Source: Bacteroidaceae bacterium
GTDB taxonomy: Bacteria > Bacteroidota > Bacteroidia > Bacteroidales > Bacteroidaceae
Direction of reading: 5' to 3'
DNA length: 30,036 bases
Assembly (NCBI GenBank): GCA_900771425.1
Contig: CAAGNV010000029.1
Coordinates: 1-30,036, forward strand
Shown: positions 6,381 through 14,592 of the stretch, in pieces
Layout: the number at the start of each line of letters is the position of its first letter
How positions within the stretch are numbered: position 1 is the first letter of the stretch
Made by a program: the position numbers and the translations under genes
Notes under the pieces: model-generated
The model's input: only the letters and a program-made list of their open reading frames with translations
Databases searched by the model: none
What the model was told of the DNA's origin: nothing

Positions 6381-7580
6381 TTATCGCTCTTCGTCAGGGT
6401 GTGCGAGGTAGTATGCGCGGAGTGCGGTTGATGTTACCTTGATGAATCCCTTTGCATCTTCTGACGACCATGCCTTGGCTGTCTCGCCGTATTCGCCGAG
6501 TTTGTTCTTTACGAGGTCGTTAGGTGAATCGACACCGACGGTCTGGAACATGAGTGGACGGAGTTCGAGTGTCACTTCGCCTGTGACGTTGCGCTGTGAC
6601 GATGTGAGCATTGCCTCGATGTCCGGCATTACTGGTTCGAGGTATTGGCTCTCGTGGAGGAACATGCCGTACCAGTTGCTTACCTGGTCTTTCCAGTACT
6701 GCTGCCACTTCGAGAGTGTGTACTTCTCGAGGAAGCGGTGTGCTCCGATGATGAGCATAGGTGCTGCTGCCTCGAATCCTACACGTCCCTTGATGCCGAT
6801 GATGGTGTCGCCTACGTGGCAATCACGTCCGATGCCGTATGCTGCTCCGATTTCTTCTACTGCCTGTATTGCCTTTACCTTATCGTCGTAGTGTGTGCCG
6901 TTGACGCTGCAGAGTTCGCCTTTGTCGAATCCGAGTTTCAGGAGTTCCGGACCTTCCTTTGTAGGGTGCTTCAGGTATGCTGATTCAGGGAGTCCCTGTG
7001 TCGAGTCGAGTATTTCGCCTCCGCAGATGCTTGTTCCCCAGAGTCCTACGTTGTATGAATACTTGAGTTTTGCGAAGTCGGCACTGAATCCGTTCTGGTT
7101 CAGATAGTCGATTTCTTCCTTTCGGCTGAGGTTGCCGTCGCGTGTGAGTGTGATGATTTCTACGCCTGGTGCCATGACGAGGAATGTCATGTCGAAGCGG
7201 ATCTGGTCGTTGCCTGCGCCTGTGCTTCCGTGAGCGATGGCGTCAGCACCGATTTCGCGTGCATAGCGTGCTATGGCGAGAGCCTGGAATATGCGTTCTG
7301 AACTGACTGATATAGGGTAACAGTTGTTGCGGAGCACGTTGCCGAAAACCATGTATCGGAGGCTCTTCTCGTAGTACTCCTGTGTTACGTCGAGTGTGAT
7401 GTATTTTGTTGCTCCGAGCTTGTATGCGTTCTCTTCGTTGGTTTTCAGTTGTTCTGCGCTGAAACCGCCTGTGTTGGCGCATGCTGCGTGTACTTCATAT
7501 CCTTTTTCTTTTGCCAGGTACATCACTGTATATGATGTGTCGAGGCCGCCACTGAAGGCTACTACTACTTTCTTCTTCAT
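6381..7580 (-). CDS. argG: argininosuccinate synthase
   Basis: A 399-residue enzyme that joins citrulline and aspartate with ATP to form argininosuccinate, the second-last step of arginine synthesis. The ATP-binding loop of the N-type PP-ATPase fold is seen as AFSGGLDTSY (8-17). Other family blocks include GSTGAGNDQIRFD and the C-terminal LELRPL region. The start at 7580 places the P-loop close to the N-terminus, as usual. It follows the GNAT gene by 3 nt, which points to translational coupling. Confidence 0.96.
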   Translation of the reverse strand: MKKKVVVAFSGGLDTSYTVMYLAKEKGYEVHAACANTGGFSAEQLKTNEENAYKLGATKYITLDVTQEYYEKSLRYMVFGNVLRNNCYPISVSSERIFQALAIARYAREIGADAIAHGSTGAGNDQIRFDMTFLVMAPGVEIITLTRDGNLSRKEEIDYLNQNGFSADFAKLKYSYNVGLWGTSICGGEILDSTQGLPESAYLKHPTKEGPELLKLGFDKGELCSVNGTHYDDKVKAIQAVEEIGAAYGIGRDCHVGDTIIGIKGRVGFEAAAPMLIIGAHRFLEKYTLSKWQQYWKDQVSNWYGMFLHESQYLEPVMPDIEAMLTSSQRNVTGEVTLELRPLMFQTVGVDSPNDLVKNKLGEYGETAKAWSSEDAKGFIKVTSTALRAYYLAHPDEER

Positions 7581-7583
7581 ATC

Positions 7584-8207
7584 TTATTTTTTTAGTTTTT
7601 CTCTCATTTCGTTTACTACTTCTTCTGGTACTGGGAATGGCTCGCCTTCGTGGTCTTTCGGGTCATAGAGCATAGCGGTGCATACGCAGTACTTGCGTTC
7701 GGTGCGTGCCAGCACGTCGCAGTTGATGCAGCATGGTTTCTCTGGCGTGCCGCATCCTGCCCAGAATGCCTCGTCGTCGGTGAGTTGTCCGAATGTGACA
7801 GGTACATAGCCCAGTTCAGTGTTGATTTTCATTACCGCATACTGGCTGGTGAGTCCGAAGAGCTTTGCTTCCGGCCAGCGCAGTCGGCTGAGCGTGAATG
7901 CCATCTGCTTGATGCGCTTGGCAAGGTGATGACGGCGGAATTTCTCTACTACGATGAGTCCTGAGTTGGCTACGTACTGCTTGTGTCCCCAACTTTCGAT
8001 GTAGCAGAAACCAGCAAATTCACCTTCGTCGGTCAGTGCGATGATTGCTTTCTTTTCGCGCATCTTGGTCGTGAGGTATTCGTGTGTTCGTGTTGCGATG
8101 CCGGAGCCTCGCTTTTTGGCAGAGTCGTTTATAGTGGCAAGAATGATATCTACGTACTTCTCGTATGAAGCATCTGCCAGTACCACTTTTATATTATCTT
8201 CTTCCAT
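7584..8207 (-). CDS. GNAT-family N-acyltransferase with Cys-rich tail
   Basis: A 207-residue protein. The acetyl-CoA site of GNAT enzymes is visible as GLIVVEKFRRHHLAKRIKQMA (about 83-103), with the RRHHLA pyrophosphate loop. Residues 148-176 carry six cysteines (152, 159, 160, 163, 174, 176) in a CGTPEKPCCINC..YCVC pattern that is not part of the standard fold and could bind zinc or an iron-sulfur cluster (inference). It stands between argR and argG, so a role in arginine synthesis is likely, possibly the first N-acylation of glutamate. No argA or argJ is visible in the window. Substrate not readable from the sequence. Confidence 0.8.
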   Translation of the reverse strand: MEEDNIKVVLADASYEKYVDIILATINDSAKKRGSGIATRTHEYLTTKMREKKAIIALTDEGEFAGFCYIESWGHKQYVANSGLIVVEKFRRHHLAKRIKQMAFTLSRLRWPEAKLFGLTSQYAVMKINTELGYVPVTFGQLTDDEAFWAGCGTPEKPCCINCDVLARTERKYCVCTAMLYDPKDHEGEPFPVPEEVVNEMREKLKK

Positions 8208-8530
8208 TGAATGAATGTGTAAATCTCTTCTTATATATATTATTCAACTTTCGCAAGTCTTCAACTTGCTCAGTTTTCTTAGTAGTTGAGTAGTTTTGGA
8301 GTTAAGGAGTTAAGGAGTATAATCATCTCTAAGCTCTAAGCTCTAACCTCTACTCTCTACTGACTACTGTCTCCTGACTACTTTTCTACTTAAAGTTGAG
8401 CCCAGCGAAACTTGTATATATTATATGTGTTGCCGTTGTTCTGCTCTGTACATAACAGTAAGTCAAGCCATTCCGCTGACTCTTGACGTCAGGTTCATGA
8501 CTTGATCGGTGTCGTGTATGCGTTTGTGTA
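8208..8530. other. repeat-rich intergenic region between argR and the GNAT gene
   Basis: No gene is visible. It contains the 14-mer at 8242-8255 that recurs at 29808-29821, a purine-rich then pyrimidine-rich block at 8284-8388 with direct repeats (GAGTTAAGG twice, TAAGCTC twice followed by CTCTAAC), partial inverted similarity between TCAACTT near 8244 and AAGTTGA near 8394, and a small hairpin near 8479-8495 (CTGAC/GTCAG). No clear TAnnTTTG promoter for the GNAT gene was found, so argR and argG may share one transcript. Confidence 0.5.
8284..8388. repeat. low-complexity purine/pyrimidine repeat block
   Basis: A plus-strand purine-rich part with GAGTTAAGGAGTTAAGGAG is followed by a pyrimidine-rich part with CTCTAAGCTCTAAGCTCTAA and several ACTACTG-like units. 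The two halves are partly complementary and could fold. It resembles short intergenic repeats common in Bacteroidales. Confidence 0.5.
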
Positions 8531-9001
8531 TCAGCCGTTCAGGATGGTGTCGAGCCGCATCTTCACTACTTCGCGTGAGCTGTTCTCTTCGAGTACGAGG
8601 ATGATGGTGTCGTCACCGGCTACTGTGCCTATGACCTCTGGCATTTTTGCGTTGTCGATGTCGTAAGCCACGCTGCCTGCGTATCCCGGACGGGTGCGGA
8701 TGACGCCGAGGTTGCCCGAAAAGACTATCGAAACCACTCCGTTCTGCAACTTCATCTCGCTGACCGGCTGGTGCTCGCGGACGCGCTTGTACATCGTGTT
8801 GTTAGGCAGGACATAAACCGACTTGCCGCTCATCGAGTTGGCCTTGGCTACTTTCAGTTGCTTCAGATCGCGCGAGAGGGTTGCCTGTGTCACGTGGAAT
8901 CCTTCTCTGATCAGTTCTTGCTGCAGTTCGTCCTGGCTGCCTACTTCCTGACTCGATATGATGAGTTTGATAATGTCTAATCTTGCTGATTTAACTCCCA
9001 T
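8531..9001 (-). CDS. argR: arginine repressor
   Basis: A 156-residue transcription factor that senses arginine and controls arginine genes. The N-terminal winged helix shows TQATLSRDLKQL (38-49), with the Ser-Arg pair of the recognition helix. The C-terminal domain holds the arginine-binding GTVAGDDTI block (125-133) used for hexamer formation. It is the first gene of the arginine cluster, and the DNA just upstream carries a cluster of ARG-box-like palindromes over its promoter, so it very probably represses itself. Confidence 0.95.
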   Translation of the reverse strand: MGVKSARLDIIKLIISSQEVGSQDELQQELIREGFHVTQATLSRDLKQLKVAKANSMSGKSVYVLPNNTMYKRVREHQPVSEMKLQNGVVSIVFSGNLGVIRTRPGYAGSVAYDIDNAKMPEVIGTVAGDDTIILVLEENSSREVVKMRLDTILNG

Positions 9002-9005
9002 GTTA

Positions 9006-9021
9006 TTGCATATTTATTCAT
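9006..9021. promoter_or_regulatory. ARG-box-like operator 1
   Basis: TTGCATATTTATTCAT, an imperfect palindrome close to the ARG box pattern (wnTGAATwwwwATTCAnw in enterics). It lies just downstream of the argR -7 element, over the expected transcription start. Confidence 0.6.
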
Positions 9022-9030
9022 TTTCGGGTG

Positions 9031-9064
9031 CAAAGTTACTACATTTTTTGCATATAATTGCAAG
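9031..9064 (-). promoter_or_regulatory. argR: argR promoter
   Basis: On the minus strand, 9038-9031 read TAACTTTG, a full TAnnTTTG match, with CTTG about 22 nt upstream (9064-9061). It is 30 nt before the argR ATG and is flanked or overlapped by ARG-box-like palindromes. Confidence 0.65.
9048..9063. promoter_or_regulatory. ARG-box-like operator 2
   Basis: TTGCATATAATTGCAA, a strong palindrome in the spacer between the -33 and -7 elements of the argR promoter, where binding would block RNA polymerase. Confidence 0.65.
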
Positions 9065-9087
9065 TTTATGCAGAATAATCGGTCAAA

Positions 9088-9145
9088 ATATGCATATTTA
9101 CCCTCTTTTATGCATATTTTTGGCTGTTTTTGCATATTTATGCAT
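9088..9145. promoter_or_regulatory. further upstream ARG-box-like sites
   Basis: Three more TGCATAT units: ATATGCATATTTA at 9088-9100, TTATGCATATTTTT near 9108-9121, and the palindromic TTGCATATTTATGCAT at 9130-9145. Together with the two proximal sites they form five similar elements in 140 nt. Confidence 0.6.
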
Positions 9146-9150
9146 TCTTT

Positions 9151-9317
9151 GTCGGTCTCTGGTTTGGTTGTATGTGTAAGTGGTGCGATATGAAAATAAT
9201 CCTATTTTTTGCGTACCGTTTGCATTCCCCGAAGAGGAGATTCTGGGTAGCAGAAACGGTGAAAAACGGGTTCTCGTAAGTCTCTGATAGCCATCGTACA
9301 TAGCAGAGGGCAAAAAT
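9151..9317. other. intergenic DNA without recognised features
   Basis: Between the ARG-box cluster and the hairpin repeat. An ATG at 9190 opens a 29-codon frame, but there is no ribosome site or homology to support it. The string AATCCTATTTT occurs here (near 9198) and again near 9460. Confidence 0.4.
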
Positions 9318-9417
9318 GCAGCCAAATCTTCGGGCAATAAGATTTGGTTCTTCGGGCGATAAGATTTGGTTCTTATGGCGATAAGATTTGGTTCTTCCGA
9401 CCCGAAGATTTGGCTGC
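9318..9417. repeat. 17-bp inverted repeat enclosing three 22-nt repeats
   Basis: GCAGCCAAATCTTCGGG (9318-9334) and its exact reverse complement (9401-9417) enclose 66 nt that divide into three 22-nt units (9335-9356, 9357-9378, 9379-9400), each holding ATAAGATTTGGTTCTT. The units also resemble the right arm (GAAGATTTGG). No spacers are present, so it is not a CRISPR array. Confidence 0.85.
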
Positions 9418-9538
9418 GTTTCCCATGGGGTGAAATCGGTAAGGCGGAAATATTACAAAAATCCTATTTTCGGCAATAGGCGAAACTGCCCAATCCGCTG
9501 GCATCGATTATCGGCAATGACCGACTCTGCGAGAATCA

Positions 9539-9574
9539 AAAAAGGTCAGGCGATTGGATTCGTCTGACCTTTTT
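9539..9574. terminator. terminator after the polysaccharide operon
   Basis: AAAAAGGTCAG (9539-9549) pairs with CTGACCTTTTT (9564-9574), an 11-bp perfect stem plus an inner CG pair. It lies 36 nt after the susD stop codon and has a U-tail in both directions. Confidence 0.85.
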
Positions 9575-9609
9575 ACCGGTTTATGTGTCATGCCTTGCGG
9601 CACGAAGTT

Positions 9610-11274
9610 TTATGGGAGTGGGAGGAACCAGTTCTTGCGCACCTTGATGCGGTCGTAGAGTACTAGGTCGAGGCTGCCGCTACGCGATGCCACCTTCTTG
9701 GCAAACCACTCGGTGTCGTCGTGACGGAGTGCGTAGCGCAGGAGGTCGCCGAAGCGAACGCCTTCGAAGTCGGTCTCGAGTGCCATCTCGTCGATGAGGA
9801 GGTTCTCGACGTAGTCGATTGAGTCCTGGCGTGTAGGGCACTCAGGGATGACATACGTAGTGTCGGCCCATACGTCGCCACAACCACGGCTGTGAATACC
9901 CATCGTGTTCTCAGAGGTGAAGTTGTACTGGTTGAAGTTGATGAGGTGGAGCGAACGAGCCTGCTGGTCGGCAGTGATGTGCTTGTTAATAGTAGTCTCG
10001 TACAGTCCGTACTTCAGCGCTACGAATGCTTCCCATGGATAGCCTGCAAGGTTGAGAGCCTCGACATAGCGGAGGTAAACCTGCTGAACGGTGTAGATGT
10101 TGACTGCGAGCGATTCCATTGCCGGAGAACTGATTGTCTGGCGGATTTTGCTGTAGGTATCGTTCGAAGTGCTGTTTGGACCTACTTCGTACTTTGCGTT
10201 CAGGCGGAGGTCGCCACGGAGATTGGCAGGTTCGTAGGTTATTGTATCAGGAGGCGAAATGGTATCCTCAATCAGTGTAGTAGGGTTGCGGTAAGTGAAA
10301 GTGTAGTGCTGTGCCTGACTGAGTTGGTTGAGGGCCGTTGATGGTGTTACCTGATAGTAGTAGCTGTTGTTGGTAGTTGAGTTGAACACATCCCTAAGAT
10401 GAGTCACCACGCCTGAGAACTCTACGGTATCCATAGCGATGGTAGTGAGTTTAGTAGTGGACAGACCGCCTGATGTGCCGTCAAACTCGTAACTTGACCA
10501 TGTGTGGCGCGAGTTGCCGAATGCATGGTAATCGCTACGGCCCTGGTCGTTGAGGAAGTCAAAGTAGAGCTGTGCTGCTTCCTCATAGTGACCAGCCCAG
10601 AGGTTGAGGTCGGCGAGGAGCAGGCGTGGGTAGATGAAGCGGTCCTTGCCGAAACCGTTGCCGATGAGTGGGTACTTGGCATCGATGTATGGCTTCATGT
10701 CCTCGATGAGGAGGTCGCACACCTTCTGTACGCCGTACTTAGGGTAGAGGTTAGGGTCGGCATCCTTCTCCTTGAGGATTGGCTCGGTGAAGAACGGAAT
10801 TTCGCCGTAGTTGATTGCAAGCTGGAGGTAAGTCCATGCACGGAATGTATGTACGGCTGCTATCTCGCGCTCGAACACTTTCTGACCGCGCTTGGCGAGG
10901 TCGGCATCGACGTGTGCGAGGTAGTAGTTGCAGTTCTGAATGACTGCATAGTAGTCGCTCGGCTTGTTGTAGGCATTGTCGGTCGATGCCTGGAACATGG
11001 CGAGGTCGTAGATGTCGGTGGTGGCGTGGTCGGTAGGCACTACGAGGTCACCACGGAGTTCACCGAGCAGTATGGTGCGGTCGGCCAGATACTGCATCTT
11101 GCTCATGATGCCGAGCAGTGAATAGACAGTATCGTTAGGATCATCCAGTTCATTGTCCTCAGCATATTCTACGAGTGTTGACTGTACGTCGGAACATGAA
11201 GTGAAGAGTCCTGCCCCGATTCCCATGCAAGGGAACGCGAGGGCTGCTATCATCAGTTTATTTAATGTTTTCAT
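9610..11274 (-). CDS. SusD-like outer-membrane lipoprotein (second pair)
   Basis: A 554-residue SusD/RagB-family nutrient-binding lipoprotein that caps its SusC partner at the cell surface. The signal peptide ends in a lipobox, LFTSC (Cys27), followed by SD. Family traits are the helical TPR-like N-terminal region with AVHTFRAWTYLQLAINYGEI (about 145-165) and the C-terminal KVRKNWFLPLP ending. It is the last gene of the operon, 19 nt after its SusC. It is less canonical than the other SusD here, with a long insertion around the middle that probably shapes the glycan site. Confidence 0.92.
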   Translation of the reverse strand: MKTLNKLMIAALAFPCMGIGAGLFTSCSDVQSTLVEYAEDNELDDPNDTVYSLLGIMSKMQYLADRTILLGELRGDLVVPTDHATTDIYDLAMFQASTDNAYNKPSDYYAVIQNCNYYLAHVDADLAKRGQKVFEREIAAVHTFRAWTYLQLAINYGEIPFFTEPILKEKDADPNLYPKYGVQKVCDLLIEDMKPYIDAKYPLIGNGFGKDRFIYPRLLLADLNLWAGHYEEAAQLYFDFLNDQGRSDYHAFGNSRHTWSSYEFDGTSGGLSTTKLTTIAMDTVEFSGVVTHLRDVFNSTTNNSYYYQVTPSTALNQLSQAQHYTFTYRNPTTLIEDTISPPDTITYEPANLRGDLRLNAKYEVGPNSTSNDTYSKIRQTISSPAMESLAVNIYTVQQVYLRYVEALNLAGYPWEAFVALKYGLYETTINKHITADQQARSLHLINFNQYNFTSENTMGIHSRGCGDVWADTTYVIPECPTRQDSIDYVENLLIDEMALETDFEGVRFGDLLRYALRHDDTEWFAKKVASRSGSLDLVLYDRIKVRKNWFLPLP

Positions 11275-11293
11275 ATTGCGTTGGTTTTATATG

Positions 11294-14200
11294 TTAGAGG
11301 TTGACCTTGACACCGAGTGAGAAGTTGCGTCCTGCGCCTACGAGTCCGCGGTCGATTCCCATACCGATGACTGAGTTGGAAGCAGCAAATTCTGGGTCGC
11401 CGCCGAGATACTTGGTGAATGTGACGAGGTTGTTGGCACTGCCCCATACGGTAAGTCCCTGAATGAAGATGTTGCTGATTGGAATATCGTAGCTGAGAGT
11501 TACGTTAGCCAGTTTCAGATAACTGCCGTCTTCGATCCAACGGTCTGAGAAGCGGCTGTTCTGCATCACGTCCATATACTTTGCTTTTGGCATGTCGGTG
11601 TCCTGACCTTCGAACGACCAGCGACGGAGCATTGCCGTAGTCTGGTTGTAGAAGTTGTTGCCTGCCTCGAGTACGCTGCGCTGGTAGTTATAGAGGTCGT
11701 TGCCGAGCGAGTACTTGAAGTTGAGGCTGAGGGTGAGGTTGCGGAAGTTGAGACGGGTGTAGAAGCTTCCGTAGATGTCAGGGTTAGGGTCACCGATGAC
11801 CTGCATGTCCTTGGCATTGATTTCGTGGTTGCCGTCAACATCGACGAACTTCATGTCGCCTGCCTCGAAGTACTGCTTGCTGCCGTTGCTTGCGAGCTGG
11901 TAGATTCCTGCATCGGCTGCTGCCTGCTTGGTGAGGAGCACACCGTCGGTCTTGTATCCGTAGAAGAGGTTGGCAGCCTTGCCTACCTCGGTGAGGATGG
12001 TAGCATCGTAAATCTGGGTAGTGAAGCGTGAATCGTTGTTAGGCAGACGCTCGATGCGGTTCTTGTAGTGACCTACAGAGAGGCCAAGTTCCCACTTCCA
12101 GTTCTTGGTGTTGATGAGCTTGCCGCGTGTCGTAACGTCGAATCCTTCGTTGGTGAGACGTCCGTCGTTAGTCCAGTTGTACTCCAGACCTGTGAGGTAA
12201 GAGAGTGAGTTGAGTGCAAGCACGTTGTATGTGTTGCCACGGAAATAGTTTACGCCGAAGAGGAGTCGGTTGTTGAATGCAGCGAGCTGGATGCCGGCGG
12301 TGAGACGCGCCGTGGTCTCCCACTGCAGCTTGGTATTACCGATATTGCCGATGACAAGACCGCTGACCTTGTTGAACACGCGCTTTGCCATGAAGTAAGT
12401 ACGGTTGGCATTGCTGTCCATGTCATCATTGCCAATGAGGTCGAAACCTACGTTCAGACGGAGGTAGTCAACGCCACGTGCCTTGAACCACTTCTCGTTG
12501 CTGATGACCCATGCAGCCTGTGCCGATGGGAAGAATCCCCATGCATAGTTGCCAATCTTGACACCGTCGGCTGCGTCAACACCAAACTTGCTGTCGCCGT
12601 TCATGCTGAGACCTGCTGAGAGGTAGTAGCGTTCCAGATAGTTGTAGTCAGCAGTGAGGTAATAGTTGATGTCGATACTGCGGTCTTCATCACCTCCGGT
12701 TGTCTTGTTCTGGAGTGAAGCCGACATGTTAGGAGTCTTGTCGTTCGATGAGTTGTAACCTGTCTGGGTGTTGAGGTGGAAGTTACGGTTGATGTAACGC
12801 ACACCGCCTCGGAGGTTAAGCCAGTGGCCGCCGTTGAATCGACGCTGGAAAGTAGCGTAGGTGTCTGACGTGATATTGACATCACGGCTTGCGAGCGACG
12901 AAGCACGGTTCTTGACAGTACCAATGGTCTCGACTTCGAACTGAGGAACGCCCTTCAGCGGGAGATAGTAATTCTCGTCGGTATTCGAGAGATAGAACGA
13001 GAAGTGCTCGAAGAGTGTCAGGTAACGGTTGATGCGCCACTGCGGAGTGATTGCCAGTGTGATGACACGGTTACCGAAACTGTTCTTGTTGTCGCCCTCG
13101 GCATTGTTGAGAATGCTCAATGGGTTGGCAAGTGATGTACGCCACTGTTCCTTCTGGAGCACGTCGCTGAGATAATCGTCAGACTCTGCCAGATAGGTTG
13201 ATACGTTACCGTAAGTGTCGAATGCGTAAGGTGAGAGGAACGGAGCCTTGATGAGGCTGAGGAAACTTGGCGAAGATATGATGCCGTAGTTACCGCCCTG
13301 GCTTGGGTACTGGTACTGTGCACCATCGTCACGCATGTTGCGGGTTACGTCGCTGTAACTTGCATCGAAACGCACGTCAATCTGCTTTGTCAGGATGATA
13401 TCACTGTTCAGACGGAGGTTGAAACGTGAGAAGTCAGTGTTCTTGAGCGTTGACTCGCTGTTGGCATAACCTACCGAAAGGTTATAGTTAGCTACTTCGT
13501 CACCACCCTGAACATTGAGGCTGTAATTCTGTGTGAATGCCTCGTCGCTCACGAGCGATTTCCAGTCTGTATTGTTGTGATACATATTATAATAATAGTA
13601 GTTAGGATCGGTCTGGAGGAACTTGTATGAGTTCTTCTTCGAACCGGTACTACCAATCAGTTCGCTGGCATAAACGCGGAACTGCTCTGCATCCATCATG
13701 TCAGGAGTCTTAGGCAGAAGTTCGTACGAACCTGCGATGCTCATGTCGATGGTGGTCTTCATTGTCTTGTTACGCTTGGTCTCGATGAGGATAACACCGT
13801 TGGCACCCTTGGCACCATAGACGGCAAGTCCGTTCTTCAGGACGGTGATGCGCTCGATGTCCTCTACCATGATATTACCGAGCATGTTGTTGAAGAATCC
13901 GTCGTGCAGACAACTTATGTCGTACTGCATCGGCATGATCACTCCGTCAACGACGATAAGCGGCATGGCATTTGAATTGAGTGAGTTGAGACCCTGGATG
14001 TACATTGCAACACCTTCGGCTTCGCTACCGCCGCGACGCATGGTAGCAAAGATGTCGCCACCGAGACTGCTCTGCAACTGATTGTCGATACTGAGGTCGT
14101 TGTTGTTGTAATCGACCTTGGCAGTCTTGCGCGTTGTAGCGTTGATGGATGATGTGTAGATATCGGTGAACTTGTCACTATACATCTTGGCCACCGGTTG

Positions 14201-14578
14201 GTTGCCGTCAGGATTGACAGCCTGCTGAGCAAGGTTGTAACCTTCTGCCTGAAGGAGTACCGATGTCACATAGAGAGGCACTTTAAGTGTGTATTCACCA
14301 TTCTCGTCGGTCATGGCCGAGTGAGAGTTATCGTTATAACCCTGAACACGGATACCGGCAGCAGGCATACCTGTAGCGGCATCAACGACCTTACCCTTGA
14401 TTTCCTTTGTAGGATAGTTGAACTTTGACTTGGTTGGTTTGCTTACAGCCGGTGCATCCGCCTCTGCCCCATCTGACTGCACATCCTGTGCAAAAGAGTA
14501 TAGGCCAATTGAGAATGCTACGGCAAAGCTAATGGCTAACGGCCAATGGCTGATGGCTTGGTTTTTTATTGTTTTCAT
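11294..14578 (-). CDS. SusC-like TonB-dependent transporter (second pair)
   Basis: A 1094-residue outer-membrane beta-barrel importer. In order: signal peptide (cleavage near SFA-Q, about 30), a carboxypeptidase-regulatory-like beta domain (KEIKGKVVDAATGMPAAGI, from 59), a plug with PLIVVDGVI (206-214) and ITVLKNGLAVYGAKGANG (244-261), and a barrel to the C-terminal GRNFSLGVKVNL. The plug motif departs from the usual VLKDASATAIYG. The signal peptide (NQAISHWPLAIS) is encoded by four imperfect 7-bp tandem units, see 14531-14558. It is followed 19 nt later by its SusD. Confidence 0.95.
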   Translation of the reverse strand: MKTIKNQAISHWPLAISFAVAFSIGLYSFAQDVQSDGAEADAPAVSKPTKSKFNYPTKEIKGKVVDAATGMPAAGIRVQGYNDNSHSAMTDENGEYTLKVPLYVTSVLLQAEGYNLAQQAVNPDGNQPVAKMYSDKFTDIYTSSINATTRKTAKVDYNNNDLSIDNQLQSSLGGDIFATMRRGGSEAEGVAMYIQGLNSLNSNAMPLIVVDGVIMPMQYDISCLHDGFFNNMLGNIMVEDIERITVLKNGLAVYGAKGANGVILIETKRNKTMKTTIDMSIAGSYELLPKTPDMMDAEQFRVYASELIGSTGSKKNSYKFLQTDPNYYYYNMYHNNTDWKSLVSDEAFTQNYSLNVQGGDEVANYNLSVGYANSESTLKNTDFSRFNLRLNSDIILTKQIDVRFDASYSDVTRNMRDDGAQYQYPSQGGNYGIISSPSFLSLIKAPFLSPYAFDTYGNVSTYLAESDDYLSDVLQKEQWRTSLANPLSILNNAEGDNKNSFGNRVITLAITPQWRINRYLTLFEHFSFYLSNTDENYYLPLKGVPQFEVETIGTVKNRASSLASRDVNITSDTYATFQRRFNGGHWLNLRGGVRYINRNFHLNTQTGYNSSNDKTPNMSASLQNKTTGGDEDRSIDINYYLTADYNYLERYYLSAGLSMNGDSKFGVDAADGVKIGNYAWGFFPSAQAAWVISNEKWFKARGVDYLRLNVGFDLIGNDDMDSNANRTYFMAKRVFNKVSGLVIGNIGNTKLQWETTARLTAGIQLAAFNNRLLFGVNYFRGNTYNVLALNSLSYLTGLEYNWTNDGRLTNEGFDVTTRGKLINTKNWKWELGLSVGHYKNRIERLPNNDSRFTTQIYDATILTEVGKAANLFYGYKTDGVLLTKQAAADAGIYQLASNGSKQYFEAGDMKFVDVDGNHEINAKDMQVIGDPNPDIYGSFYTRLNFRNLTLSLNFKYSLGNDLYNYQRSVLEAGNNFYNQTTAMLRRWSFEGQDTDMPKAKYMDVMQNSRFSDRWIEDGSYLKLANVTLSYDIPISNIFIQGLTVWGSANNLVTFTKYLGGDPEFAASNSVIGMGIDRGLVGAGRNFSLGVKVNL
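14531..14558. repeat. four 7-bp tandem units in the SusC signal peptide
   Basis: Plus-strand units AATGGCT, AACGGCC, AATGGCT, GATGGCT lie end to end inside codons 7-17 or so of the 11294-14578 gene. The unit is not a multiple of three, so a change in copy number would shift the frame. Confidence 0.75.
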
Positions 14579-14592
14579 AAGGCATAAGTCGT

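Noticed and set aside
9190..9279. 29-codon frame starting MKIILFF
   Set aside because: No ribosome site, promoter or homology that I recognise; it sits in repeat-rich intergenic DNA.
9335..9400. Possible CRISPR array from three 22-nt repeats
   Set aside because: The units are directly adjacent with no spacers and no cas genes are present; it is a tandem repeat in an inverted-repeat frame.
10504..11121. 205-codon plus-strand open frame
   Set aside because: Antisense to susD; low-complexity Val/Glu/Leu content typical of shadow frames.
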